Below, piece by piece: positions 41,892-50,795 of a DNA stretch of 64,000 nucleotides (position 1 is its first letter; the number at the start of each line of letters is the position of its first letter). The DNA lies in assembly GCA_023426435.1 (NCBI GenBank), contig JAFAAS010000051.1, positions 1 through 64,000 of the forward strand. The letters run 5' to 3'. Origin of the DNA: Verrucomicrobiota bacterium (lineage in GTDB: Bacteria > Verrucomicrobiota > Verrucomicrobiia > Opitutales > Opitutaceae). The position numbers were made by a program, and so were the translations under genes. The notes under the pieces were generated by a model. The model was not told where the DNA came from, did not search any database, and saw nothing but the letters and a program-made list of their open reading frames with translations.

Positions 41892-42992
41892 ATGTCGTCG
41901 CTCAAGTTCGCCGTTCTCGCCGGTGACTACATCGGTCCCGAAGTCATGTCCGAGGCCCTCCGCGTCCTCCAGGTTGTCGCCCAGCGCGAAGGCCTCCGCC
42001 TCGACTACGTCGAGGGCGACGTCGGCGGCGCCGCCATCGACAAACACGGCACCGCGCTGCCGCAGGAAACCCTCGAAAAATGCTCCTGGGCCGACGCCAT
42101 TCTCTTCGGCTCCGTCGGCGGCCCGAAATGGGAAAAACTTCCGCCCGCCCAACAGCCCGAGCGCGCCTCCCTCCTCCCGCTGCGCAAGCACTTCACCCTT
42201 TTCGCCAACATCCGCCCAGGCCTGCTCTATCGCGAGCTCACCGACGCCTCCCCGCTGAAGTCCGACCGCATTCCCGACGGCATCGACATCGTTTGCATCC
42301 GCGAACTCACCGGCGGCGTTTATTTCGGCAAACCGAAGGAAACCACCACGCTGCCCGACGGCGATATCCAAGCCATCGATACGATGGTCTATCGCAAGAG
42401 CGAGATCGAGCGCATCCTCGCCACCGCCATCGCCACCGCTCGCGGCCGCAAACGCCGGCTCTGCTCCATCGACAAGGCCAACGTCCTCGAAACCTCCGTC
42501 CTCTGGCGCAAAACCGTCATCGATTACTGCGCCAAACACGCGCCCGACATCGAGCTGTCCCACATGTATGTCGACAACGCCGCCATGCAGCTCGCGCGCA
42601 ATCCCAACCAGTTCGACGTCTTCGTCACCGAAAACATGTTCGGCGACATCCTCTCCGACGAAATGGCCGTCATCTGCGGCTCGCTCGGCATGCTTTCCTC
42701 TGCCTCGCTCGGCACCGGCCTCAACTCCCGCCAGCTTCCGTTCGGCCTCTTCGAACCCGCCGGGGGCACCGCGCCCGACATCGCCGGCCAGGGCATCGCC
42801 AATCCGTGCGCCCAAATCCTCTCCGCCGCCCTCATGCTGCGCTACAGCTTCGGTCTCAACCAAGCCGCCACGCGCATCGAAACCGCGGTGAAGAAAACCG
42901 TCACGTCCGGCATCCGCACGGGCGACATCGCCTTCGGCCGCCCTTCCGTCAGCACCCGCGAAATGGCCGACGCCATCATCGCAAATCTCTAG
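41892..42992 (+). CDS. leuB: 3-Isopropylmalate dehydrogenase
   Basis: 366 residues from ATG 41892. It shows the isocitrate/isopropylmalate dehydrogenase fold: LLPLRKHFTLFANIRP, the IPMDH-type ELTGGVYFG, DKANVLETSVLWR, the metal-binding NMFGDILSDEMAVICGSLGMLSSAS, and the NAD-binding FEPAGGTAPDIAGQ. The N-terminal motif reads LAGDYIGPEV where most LeuB have LPGDGIGPEV. It oxidises and decarboxylates 3-isopropylmalate in leucine synthesis. No other leu gene is adjacent. Two AGTGTCACC palindromes lie upstream. Confidence 0.96.
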   Translation: MSSLKFAVLAGDYIGPEVMSEALRVLQVVAQREGLRLDYVEGDVGGAAIDKHGTALPQETLEKCSWADAILFGSVGGPKWEKLPPAQQPERASLLPLRKHFTLFANIRPGLLYRELTDASPLKSDRIPDGIDIVCIRELTGGVYFGKPKETTTLPDGDIQAIDTMVYRKSEIERILATAIATARGRKRRLCSIDKANVLETSVLWRKTVIDYCAKHAPDIELSHMYVDNAAMQLARNPNQFDVFVTENMFGDILSDEMAVICGSLGMLSSASLGTGLNSRQLPFGLFEPAGGTAPDIAGQGIANPCAQILSAALMLRYSFGLNQAATRIETAVKKTVTSGIRTGDIAFGRPSVSTREMADAIIANL

Positions 42993-43009
42993 GCTTCGCT
43001 CCCGCTAAT

Positions 43010-43033
43010 GGAGGCGCGGTGCCCCCACCGCGC
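43010..43033. repeat. GGAG-headed hairpin (GCGCGGTG type)
   Basis: Same stem as at 19150 and 55799: GCGCGGTG/CACCGCGC (43014-43021 with 43026-43033), CCCC loop. It lies between the convergent ends of leuB and the hybrid kinase, 17 bases after the leuB stop. Confidence 0.75.
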
Positions 43034-43081
43034 TTCCCGTTTGTTCCGTCCTTCGTTTCCGTCGAAGCCGCGCGCCGCCGC

Positions 43082-45013
43082 TCACCGCGCCGGCTGATCC
43101 AGCGTTCGCCGCACCGCTTCGAGCAACGCCGCCGGCCCGCACGGCTTCGGCAAAACCTCCGTCGCGCCGAGCGCCGCGAACTCGCGATGCTGCCGATTCG
43201 CCTCGAGTCCGCTCGTCGCCAGAATCTTCAGATCCGGCGCCAGCACCCGCAGCGCCCGCGCCAGCGTCCCTCCGCCCATCTCCGGCATCATCACGTCGGT
43301 GATCACGAGCTTCACATCCGCCCGATGCGCGAGAAACACCGTCAGCGCATGCCGCCCATTCACCGCCGTCACCACGCGATAGCCGCTCTGCACCAACACG
43401 TGCCGCGTCGCCTCCCGGATCGGTTCCTCGTCATCCACCACCAGAATCACTTCGCCTGCTCCTCGCCGCGCTGGCGCCTCCGCCGCCGCTTCCGCCTTCT
43501 CCACCGGCTCCAACACCGCAGGGAGATAAATTTCGAACGCACTTCCCGCTCCGACTTCGCTCTCCACCGTGATGAATCCGCCATGATTGCTCACGATTCC
43601 AAACGCCGTCGGTAACCCCAGTCCCGTGCCTTTCCCGACTTCCTTCGTCGTGAAAAAGGGATCGAAGATCCGCGCGAGATTTTCCGGCGTGATGCCCGTG
43701 CCCGTGTCCTCGAACCGGATCGCCACAAACGGTCCCGGTCGCGCCCCCGGCCAACGCGCCGCTTCCTCCGCACTGAGTTCGACATTCCGCGCCTCCACCT
43801 TCAACACCCCTCCGTCCGGCATCGCGTCGCGCGCATTCACGCAGAGGTTCATCATCACTTGATGAATCTGCGTCGCATCCGCCACCACCGACCACAGATC
43901 CTTCTTCAGATTGAAGGTGATCGTGATCTCCCGCGGAAACGTTTCCCGAATCATCCCTTCCACTTCTCGCAACAGATGCCGCGGCTGCAGCGGCACACGC
44001 GCGCCTTCCACGCCGCGGCTGTAGGTCAATAACTGCCGGATCAAATCCGCGCCGCGTTCCGCACTGCGCTCCACCATCTGCAACATTTCGCGGTCGCGCG
44101 CACTCGACACCGACTCCTTCAGCAAACTCGCCGCCATCAACATCGGCGCGAGAATGTTGTTCAAATCATGCGCGACCCCGCCCGCCAGCGTCCCGATCGC
44201 CTCGAGCCGCTGCGCCCGCAGAAACTGCGCTTCAAGCAACTTCCGCTCCGTCACGTCCTCCGCCACGCCCGCCACGCGGTCCACCGGCCCGTCTTCCCGC
44301 TGCACCGGAAACGCCCGGTCGCGAATCCATCGCACCGTTCCATCCGGACGAATGATCCGATACGTCTCGTCGTATTCGCCCGACACTTGCCTCGTCCGCA
44401 TCGCCTCGACCACGCGCGCGCGGTCTTCCGGGTGAATCGCCTCCACCCACGCATTCGGCGAATCGATCAAATGCTCCGCCGACCGCCCCCAAATCGCCTC
44501 ATAGCCGGGACTGATGTAGAGCATTTCGCGATGCTCCACGTCCGTCATCCAAAACACCTCGTGGATGCTCTCCACCACCTGCCGGAAACGCTCCTCGCTT
44601 TCCCGCAACGCCGCCTCCGCCTCCAATCGCTCCCGCCGCAGCCGGCTCTGCTCCAACACCCGCTCGATCGCCTGCCCCAATCGCCCCAGCCGGTCCTTCA
44701 ACAAATAATCGCTCGCCCCTTCCTTCATCGCCGCCACCGCCATGTCTTCCCCAATCGTGCCCGAAACAATGATCAACGGCACCGCCAGCCCGCTTTCGCG
44801 CAACACTTCCAGCGCGCGCAACGCCGTGAACTGCGGCATCTGATAATCCGAAAGAATCAAATCCAATTCCGGTTTCAGCTCCTCCCGAAACCCCGCCTCG
44901 CTGTCCACCCGCTTCCACCTCGGCTCGAATCCGTCTTCCCGCAACTGCGCCAGAATCAGCTCCGCATCCAACAGGCTGTCTTCCAACAAAAGAACTCGAA
45001 GCGCCTTCGGCAT
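43082..45013 (-). CDS. Hybrid sensor kinase: REC-PAS-HisKA-HATPase-REC
   Basis: 643 residues from ATG 45013. The first receiver (about 5-125) has D56 in LILSDYQMP; PAS with PAC tail covers about 140-258 (EVFWMTDVEHREMLYISPGYEAIWGRS); HisKA has H282 in GGVAHDLNNILAP, the NtrB/HWE-like VAHDLNN form; ATPase motifs are NARDAMPDG, DTGTGI and GTGLGLPTAFGI; the second receiver has VDDEE and ITDVMMPEMGG. No signal peptide or membrane helix, so it is a cytoplasmic kinase fed by a phosphodonor acting on the N-terminal receiver. It is not next to a DNA-binding regulator. Confidence 0.93.
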   Translation of the reverse strand: MPKALRVLLLEDSLLDAELILAQLREDGFEPRWKRVDSEAGFREELKPELDLILSDYQMPQFTALRALEVLRESGLAVPLIIVSGTIGEDMAVAAMKEGASDYLLKDRLGRLGQAIERVLEQSRLRRERLEAEAALRESEERFRQVVESIHEVFWMTDVEHREMLYISPGYEAIWGRSAEHLIDSPNAWVEAIHPEDRARVVEAMRTRQVSGEYDETYRIIRPDGTVRWIRDRAFPVQREDGPVDRVAGVAEDVTERKLLEAQFLRAQRLEAIGTLAGGVAHDLNNILAPMLMAASLLKESVSSARDREMLQMVERSAERGADLIRQLLTYSRGVEGARVPLQPRHLLREVEGMIRETFPREITITFNLKKDLWSVVADATQIHQVMMNLCVNARDAMPDGGVLKVEARNVELSAEEAARWPGARPGPFVAIRFEDTGTGITPENLARIFDPFFTTKEVGKGTGLGLPTAFGIVSNHGGFITVESEVGAGSAFEIYLPAVLEPVEKAEAAAEAPARRGAGEVILVVDDEEPIREATRHVLVQSGYRVVTAVNGRHALTVFLAHRADVKLVITDVMMPEMGGGTLARALRVLAPDLKILATSGLEANRQHREFAALGATEVLPKPCGPAALLEAVRRTLDQPAR

Positions 45014-45237
45014 GATATTCCGGCTGAAATGCTACGTAACCCCGCCCTTCGACAAAGCCAGCTCATTTCCGCCCAAAGCTTGCATCAGAATTCCAACTAC
45101 TCCCACGTTCCCGCTCCGTCGCCCCGCCCTCTGCCCCCCCGTCTCCGTCGTCAGAAAATCCTTTCCGCTCCGAACCGCCTCCTTTTAGCTGCCCTTTCCG
45201 CGCCCAGCCACATCGCGCCGCGCGTATCCATCGCTGT

Positions 45238-47970
45238 ATGACCTCCGCCGAGATCCGCCAGAGCTTCCTCGATTTCTTCGCGAAACAGGGACACACCATC
45301 GTCCCGTCCGCGTCGCTCATGCCCGACTCGCCCGGACTGCTCTTCACCAACGCCGGCATGAACCAGTTCGTGCCGATCTTCCTCGGCGACCGCGCACCCG
45401 ACGTCTCCAAATGGGCCGGCGTCCGCCCGGCGAAAGATACCCGCGCCGCGGATACGCAGAAATGCATCCGCGCCGGCGGCAAACACAACGACCTCGAGGA
45501 CGTCGGTTTCGATACCTACCACCACACGATGTTCGAAATGCTGGGGAACTGGTCCTTCGGCGATTACTTCAAAAAAGAATCCATCACCTGGGGCTGGGAA
45601 CTCATCACCAAGATCTGGGGCATCCCCGCGAAACGTCTCTTCGCCACCGTTTACTCCCCCGACAAATCCAAAAACGACCCTTCCGAATTCGACCAGGAGG
45701 CCTACGACATCTGGGCCGAAATCTTCAAAAAGGAAGGCCTCGATCCCGCCGTCCACATCGTCAACGGCAACAAAAAGGACAACTTCTGGATGATGGGCGA
45801 CACCGGCCCGTGCGGCCCGTGCTCCGAAATCCATTTCAACCTGCTCCCGTCCGACGACGAAGCCGAGGGCCGCAAGCTCGTGAACTCCTCCAGCTCCCGC
45901 TGCATCGAGATCTGGAATCACGTCTTCATCCAGTTCAACGCCAACGCCGACGGCACCTTCTCTCCGCTCGCCGCCAAGCACGTCGACACCGGCATGGGCT
46001 TCGAACGCGTCGCCGGCATCCACGCCACGACCAAAGGCTTCAAGGACTTCTCCCGCGAACCTTCCAACTACAACGCCGACGTCTTCGCGCCGCTCTTCGC
46101 CAAAATCTCCGAGCTCTCCAAAAAAGTTTACAACGGCACCGTCCCCTCCAAACGCGAAGGCCTCGGCGAACAGGAAAACATCGACATCGCCTTCCGCGTC
46201 CTCGCCGACCACGCGCGCTGCGTCAGCTGCGCCGTCGCCGACAACATCCTCCCCGGCAACGAGGGTCGCAATTACGTCATCCGCCGCATCCTCCGCCGCG
46301 GCATCCTCTACGGCAAAAAACTCGGCCTCGGCACCGGCTTCTTCGAACAACTCGTCGCCCCCGTCGTCGAATCCCTCGGCCCCGTCTTCCCCGAGCTCAA
46401 AGAACGCCAGGACATCGTCCGCCGCGTCATCCGCAGCGAAGAAGAATCCTTCGGCCGCACGCTCGAAAAGGGTCTCTCCATTTTCAATTCTCAGATCTCA
46501 AATCTGAAATCGGGCGCCGTCCCCGGCGCCCTCGCCTTCGAGCTCTACGACACCTACGGCTTCCCGCTCGACATGACGCAGCTGCTCGCCACCGAGCGCG
46601 GCCTCACCGTCGACACCACCGAATTCGACAAGTTGATGGAGCAGCAGCGCGAACGCGCCCGCGCCGCCCAGAAAAAAGAAATCGTCGTCGCCGCCACCGA
46701 GGGCGAAACCGCCGATCTCAAGCCGACCACGTTCCTCGGCTACACGCTCACGCGCACGACCACCGCCGGTCCCGCGACCCTCCTCGACGTCGTTCAATCC
46801 GACAAAGACACCTTCCTCGTCTTCGACCAAACCCCCTTCTACGCCGAAATGGGCGGCCAGGCCGGCGACACCGGCACCGCCCTCATCGAGGGCCACCTTA
46901 TCCACATTGTGGATACGGTGAAGGACAAATCCGGCCGCCACCTCCATCGCGTCGGTTCGGAAACTCCAAACTCCAAACCCCAAACTCCAAACTTCACCGT
47001 CGGAGCGACCGCCGAACTCGCCGTCGATGCCGCCCGCCGCCGCGCCATCAACCGCCATCACTCCGCCGCGCACCTCATCCACTGGGCCCTCCGCAAGGTC
47101 CTCGGCACCCACGTCCGCCAGGCCGGCACCTCGAAAACGCCCGAGCGCATGCGTTTCGACTTCTCGCATTTCGAGGCGATGACGCCCGCGCAACTCCGCG
47201 AGGTCGAACACCTCGTCAACGAGAAGGTCATCGATAACGCCCCGATCTCCGCCTACGAAACCGAGTTCGACAAAAAACCCGAAGGCACCCTCGCCTTCTT
47301 CGGCGACAAATATGGCCGCATCGTCCGCGTCGTCGACATCGGCGGCTACAGCCGCGAGCTCTGCGGCGGCACGCACGTCACTACCACCGGCGAAATCGGC
47401 GTCATCAAGATCGTCGCCGAAATGGCCATCGCCGCCGGCACCCGCCGCATCGAAGCCGTCGCCGGCCAGGCCGCGCTCGATTTCATCGAAACCCGTGAAA
47501 ACGCCCTCCGCGCGGTCAGCGCTCACCTCAACGCCGGCTCACAAGACGTCGTCTCCAAACTCGAATCGCTCCTCGCCCATCAAAAGGAAATCGAGAAAAA
47601 GCTGAAAGCCCACGAGCAGCGCGCCGCCGCGAATCTCGCTTCCGACCTCGCCGAAAAAGCGACCTCCCGCGACGCCCTCAAATTCGTCACCGCCGTCGTC
47701 GAGGTCTCCGATCAGGAAGCGCTCCGCTCCCTCGGCTCGCAGGTCCTCCACAAACTCGGCGAAGGCGTCGTCACGCTCGGCGCCGCCCTCGGCGACCGCG
47801 CCAGCCTCGTCGTTTACTGCTCGCCCGCCGCGATCAAGGCCGGCCACCAAGCCGGCAAAATCGTCGGCGAACTCAGCGCCAAAATCGGCGGCAAAGGCGG
47901 CGGCAAACCCGACTTCGCCATGGGCGGCGGCAAAGACCCCGCCAAACTCGCCGACGTTTTGCGCGCCTGA
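45238..47970 (+). CDS. alaS: Alanyl-tRNA synthetase
   Basis: 910 residues from ATG 45238. The class II catalytic core has GLLFTNAGMNQF and RAGGKHNDLEDVG; the editing domain has the zinc ligands HHSAAH and CGGTH; the C-terminal oligomerisation domain ends GGKGGGKPDFAMGGG. It charges tRNA-Ala and edits mischarged Ser/Gly. It is about 35 residues longer than the E. coli enzyme. Two stretches of heptanucleotide repeat are translated in frame: residues about 417-425 (IFNSQISNLK) and 575-586 (ETPNSKPQTPNF), the latter in the loop between two strands before VDAARRRAINRHHSAAH. The 224-base divergent spacer upstream shows no clear signal. Confidence 0.97.
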   Translation: MTSAEIRQSFLDFFAKQGHTIVPSASLMPDSPGLLFTNAGMNQFVPIFLGDRAPDVSKWAGVRPAKDTRAADTQKCIRAGGKHNDLEDVGFDTYHHTMFEMLGNWSFGDYFKKESITWGWELITKIWGIPAKRLFATVYSPDKSKNDPSEFDQEAYDIWAEIFKKEGLDPAVHIVNGNKKDNFWMMGDTGPCGPCSEIHFNLLPSDDEAEGRKLVNSSSSRCIEIWNHVFIQFNANADGTFSPLAAKHVDTGMGFERVAGIHATTKGFKDFSREPSNYNADVFAPLFAKISELSKKVYNGTVPSKREGLGEQENIDIAFRVLADHARCVSCAVADNILPGNEGRNYVIRRILRRGILYGKKLGLGTGFFEQLVAPVVESLGPVFPELKERQDIVRRVIRSEEESFGRTLEKGLSIFNSQISNLKSGAVPGALAFELYDTYGFPLDMTQLLATERGLTVDTTEFDKLMEQQRERARAAQKKEIVVAATEGETADLKPTTFLGYTLTRTTTAGPATLLDVVQSDKDTFLVFDQTPFYAEMGGQAGDTGTALIEGHLIHIVDTVKDKSGRHLHRVGSETPNSKPQTPNFTVGATAELAVDAARRRAINRHHSAAHLIHWALRKVLGTHVRQAGTSKTPERMRFDFSHFEAMTPAQLREVEHLVNEKVIDNAPISAYETEFDKKPEGTLAFFGDKYGRIVRVVDIGGYSRELCGGTHVTTTGEIGVIKIVAEMAIAAGTRRIEAVAGQAALDFIETRENALRAVSAHLNAGSQDVVSKLESLLAHQKEIEKKLKAHEQRAAANLASDLAEKATSRDALKFVTAVVEVSDQEALRSLGSQVLHKLGEGVVTLGAALGDRASLVVYCSPAAIKAGHQAGKIVGELSAKIGGKGGGKPDFAMGGGKDPAKLADVLRA
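46488..46511. repeat. Heptad repeat within alaS (TCAAATC type)
   Basis: TTCTCAG, ATCTCAA, ATCTGAA, ATC: three imperfect 7-base units translated as part of alaS. The protein length here matches other AlaRS, so it replaces rather than lengthens the segment. Confidence 0.45.
46961..46995. repeat. Five tandem heptads within alaS (AAACTCC type)
   Basis: AAACTCC twice, AAACCCC, AAACTCC, AAACTTC: five 7-base units in a row, 35 bases. Three units make 21 bases, hence the seven-residue periodicity TPNSKPQ / TPNFTVG in the protein. The unit is related to the arms of the composite elements at 14667, 47984 and 50653. Confidence 0.8.
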
Positions 47971-47983
47971 CGCGCGAAAACGA

Positions 47984-48139
47984 AGCTCCAAGATCCAAGC
48001 ACCAAGCTCCAGAGAACCTCCAATTTCCAAACACCCATCCACGCGACGTTCGACGCCTGGAGCTTGGAGCTTGAGATTTGAACATTCCCTGGAGCTTGGA
48101 TCTTGGTCCTTGGATCTTCTAGCGGCGCTCCGTGCCGCC
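47984..48139. repeat. Composite heptad-arm element plus hairpin (copy 2)
   Basis: Occupies the alaS - permease gap. The left arm (47984-48016) is GCTCCAA, GATCCAA, GCACCAA, GCTC and ends CAGAGAA. The right arm (48088-48119) is CTGGAGC, TTGGATC, TTGGTCC, TTGGATC, TTC. The hairpin GCGGC...GCCGC (48122-48138) follows. Between the arms lies further heptad-like text (TTGGAGCTTGAGATTTG). Confidence 0.7.
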
Positions 48140-48150
48140 AGCCTGCGCCA

Positions 48151-50613
48151 CTAGTCCATCCGCAGCGCCGCTAGCGGATCGATCTTCGCCGCCCGTCGCG
48201 CCGGCAACCAACTCGCCACCACCGCGACCGCGATCAGCAACAACGCGCCCGCCGCATACACCACCGGCTCCGTCGGCTTAACCTGAAACAGCAAACTTTC
48301 CATCGTCCGGCTCAACAGCCACGCGCCCACCAGTCCTACCCCAAGCCCGATCCCCGCTTTCCACATTCCTTGCTTCAGCACCATCGCGACGAGTTGCTCG
48401 CGCGTCGCCCCGATCGCGCCGCGAATCCCAATCTCCCGCGTCCGCTGCGAAACATCATACGCCAGCACGCCGTAAATCCCAAGCGCCGCCAGAAACAGCG
48501 CCATCCCCGCAAACGCCGCCACGAGCAGCATCACCGCGCGGCGATTGTCGAACGACCCGCTCACCGCCGACTCCATCGTCGCCGTATCGAATAAAGAGAT
48601 ACCAGGATCGATCTCCCGCGCCTTCGCCCGCATCATCGCCGCCGTGTCCGGCAGCGATCGTTCGCTGCGCACATACAATCCGAATCCGCCCGGCCGCCCC
48701 TGCAGCATCTGATAAACAAACGGATTCCCCGTCCGATCCTCCACGCCGTTGTGCGGCACATTCGCGACCACGCCGATAATCTCCGGCCACTCCTCCGCCT
48801 TCTCCGGCCGCGGTCCAAACGTAAATCTCCCTCCCACCGCCGACCGACCCGGGAAAAACTTCCGCGCGAAATCCTCGTCCACCACAAACCGCGGCACTTT
48901 CGCCTCGGTGTCCGCTTCCTCGAAGAAACGTCCTTCCACCAGCCGCAACCCCATCGTCGCAAGATAGTCTGGCGTCACCGCCACCCGATACGCCCCCGGC
49001 TGCGGCGATCCTTCCGGTAAAGGATCGTTCTCCAACGTGAGCGCATTGATCGGCAACCCGCCGCGAAAGGGCGTCGAATAAGAAATCGCCGCCGCCGACA
49101 CACCCGGAATCTCCTTCATCCCGCGCACCATCCGTTCGCGCAGCGATTTCGCCGCCTCGTCACTTCCTCGATGCACTGCCGGCAACGACACCGCCGCGCC
49201 CACCACGCCGCGCAAATCCATTCCTCGATCGACGTTCAGCGCCCGCTCGAAACTGTGAATCAACAACCCCGCGCCCGTCAGCAGCATCAACGCCACCGCA
49301 AACTGCGTCACGACGAGCGCGCCGCTCAGCGCCCGCACGCCGCGTCCCGCCGACGCCGCGCGCGTCCCGCCCTGGATCACCTTCGTCAAATTCGTCCGCC
49401 ACACGTGCCCGATCGGTATCAACCCGATCAATACGCCCACGCCCGCCGTCAGCACCACGGCAAATGCCAGCACGCGCCCATCCAGCGTCACCGGCAGCGC
49501 CTGCGGCAGCATCTGCTGCACATGATGATTCATTCCTTTCAACGCCGCCCAAGCCAGCCCCACTCCCAACACCGCTCCCAGCCCGGTCAGCACCAGGCTC
49601 TCCACCAACAACTGCCGCGCAATCCTCCCGCGTCCGGCTCCCAGCGCCACGCGAATCGCCAGCTCTCCCTGTCGCGCATTTGCCCGCACGAGCAGCAGGT
49701 TCGCGACATTCACACATCCGATCAGCAGCACGAACGCCACTCCGCCTTGCAACAACAGCAGCGTCGGCCTCACCGGCTCCACCCGCTGCGCCTGCACGCT
49801 CCCTACATTCATCGTGATCCCCGAACGCTCGATAAACTGCCGCGCCGGCGGCGGCGAAGCCTCATAATACCTCCGCTCCATCGCTTTCGCCTCCGCGTCC
49901 GCGGCCGCAATCGTCACACCCGGCTTCAATCGCCCGAACATCTGCACGTTCAGCCCGTAACGCATCTGCGGATTCTCCACCTGCGGCGGCCACGACAGGG
50001 GCACGATGAACTTCACCCGCGCATCCATCCCCTCCAACGCCCGCGACGCCACGCCGATGATGCGATAGGTCTCACCATCGATCCGCAGCGTCTTCTCCAA
50101 CACGTCCGCGTCCCACCCAAATTTGGATTCCCAAAACGATCGCGTCAGCACCACCACCTTGTCTTCGCCTTGCCGGTTCTGCTCCTTCGTGAAGAAACTC
50201 CCGAGCACCGGCTGCACGCGCAATATCTCGAATATCTCCGCCGTCGCCCGCGCCCCGCCGACCCGATCGATCGCGCCATCCTCACCCATCTGCCCATCGA
50301 AGTGCGTCCACAACGCCAGCGTTTCGTAGCTCGTCGCGTTCTTCGAATAGTCGAGATACATCACCACGTTCGCCGGCATCCGGTTCAGCCCCGCCTTCAC
50401 GGCCGACGCATATAGCTCCACGATCCGATCCGGTTCGTGAAACGGCAGCGGTTTCAACATCAGCGCATACACCATCGAAAAGATCGCCGTCGTCGTTCCG
50501 ATGCAGAGCGCCAGCGTCGCCAGCGTCACCGCGGACAAGCCTTTGCTCTTCCTCAACTGCCGGAACGCGTCACGAAGATCCGAATACAGACCCGAAACGA
50601 ATGAAGTGCTCAT
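48151..50613 (-). CDS. Orphan FtsX/MacB-type permease (ADOP-like)
   Basis: 820 residues from ATG 50613. The N-terminus YSDLRDAFRQLRKSKGLSAV followed by TLATLALCIGTTTAIFSMVYALML is the start of the acidobacterial duplicated orphan permease type. A MacB periplasmic core domain follows, then an FtsX domain with three helices (about 290-400; GCVNVANLLLVRANARQGELAIRVALGAGR). A second periplasmic and FtsX unit ends YDVSQRTREIGIRGAIGATR, then ASWLPARRAAKIDPLAALRMD. It lacks an adjacent ATPase, as usual for ADOP. It is an inner-membrane protein probably transmitting force or exporting a substrate; unknown. Confidence 0.88.
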   Translation of the reverse strand: MSTSFVSGLYSDLRDAFRQLRKSKGLSAVTLATLALCIGTTTAIFSMVYALMLKPLPFHEPDRIVELYASAVKAGLNRMPANVVMYLDYSKNATSYETLALWTHFDGQMGEDGAIDRVGGARATAEIFEILRVQPVLGSFFTKEQNRQGEDKVVVLTRSFWESKFGWDADVLEKTLRIDGETYRIIGVASRALEGMDARVKFIVPLSWPPQVENPQMRYGLNVQMFGRLKPGVTIAAADAEAKAMERRYYEASPPPARQFIERSGITMNVGSVQAQRVEPVRPTLLLLQGGVAFVLLIGCVNVANLLLVRANARQGELAIRVALGAGRGRIARQLLVESLVLTGLGAVLGVGLAWAALKGMNHHVQQMLPQALPVTLDGRVLAFAVVLTAGVGVLIGLIPIGHVWRTNLTKVIQGGTRAASAGRGVRALSGALVVTQFAVALMLLTGAGLLIHSFERALNVDRGMDLRGVVGAAVSLPAVHRGSDEAAKSLRERMVRGMKEIPGVSAAAISYSTPFRGGLPINALTLENDPLPEGSPQPGAYRVAVTPDYLATMGLRLVEGRFFEEADTEAKVPRFVVDEDFARKFFPGRSAVGGRFTFGPRPEKAEEWPEIIGVVANVPHNGVEDRTGNPFVYQMLQGRPGGFGLYVRSERSLPDTAAMMRAKAREIDPGISLFDTATMESAVSGSFDNRRAVMLLVAAFAGMALFLAALGIYGVLAYDVSQRTREIGIRGAIGATREQLVAMVLKQGMWKAGIGLGVGLVGAWLLSRTMESLLFQVKPTEPVVYAAGALLLIAVAVVASWLPARRAAKIDPLAALRMD

Positions 50614-50652
50614 GGGGCGGGGTAAGAACCCTCCAGTAACCCAAAGGTTACA

Positions 50653-50795
50653 AAGCTCCAAGAACCAAGCTCCAGAGAAGCCCCCAAGCTCCACCCCAAA
50701 TACTACGCACCCTTGGTGTTTTGAAAACTGGAGCTTCTCTGGATCTTGGATCTTGGATCTTGGATCTTGGATCTTCCGCCGCCTCCCGGCGGCGG
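50653..50795. repeat. Composite heptad-arm element plus TCCC hairpin (copy 3)
   Basis: Fills the gap between permease and hybrid kinase. The left arm (50653-50679) is AGCTCCA, AGAACCA, AGCTC and ends CAGAGAA. The right arm (50733-50775) is GCTTCTCTG followed by four GATCTTG units and GATCTTC, the purest heptad run in the window. Directly after comes a perfect 8-bp hairpin CCGCCGCC-TCCC-GGCGGCGG (50776-50795), which abuts the kinase stop codon. Confidence 0.75.
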
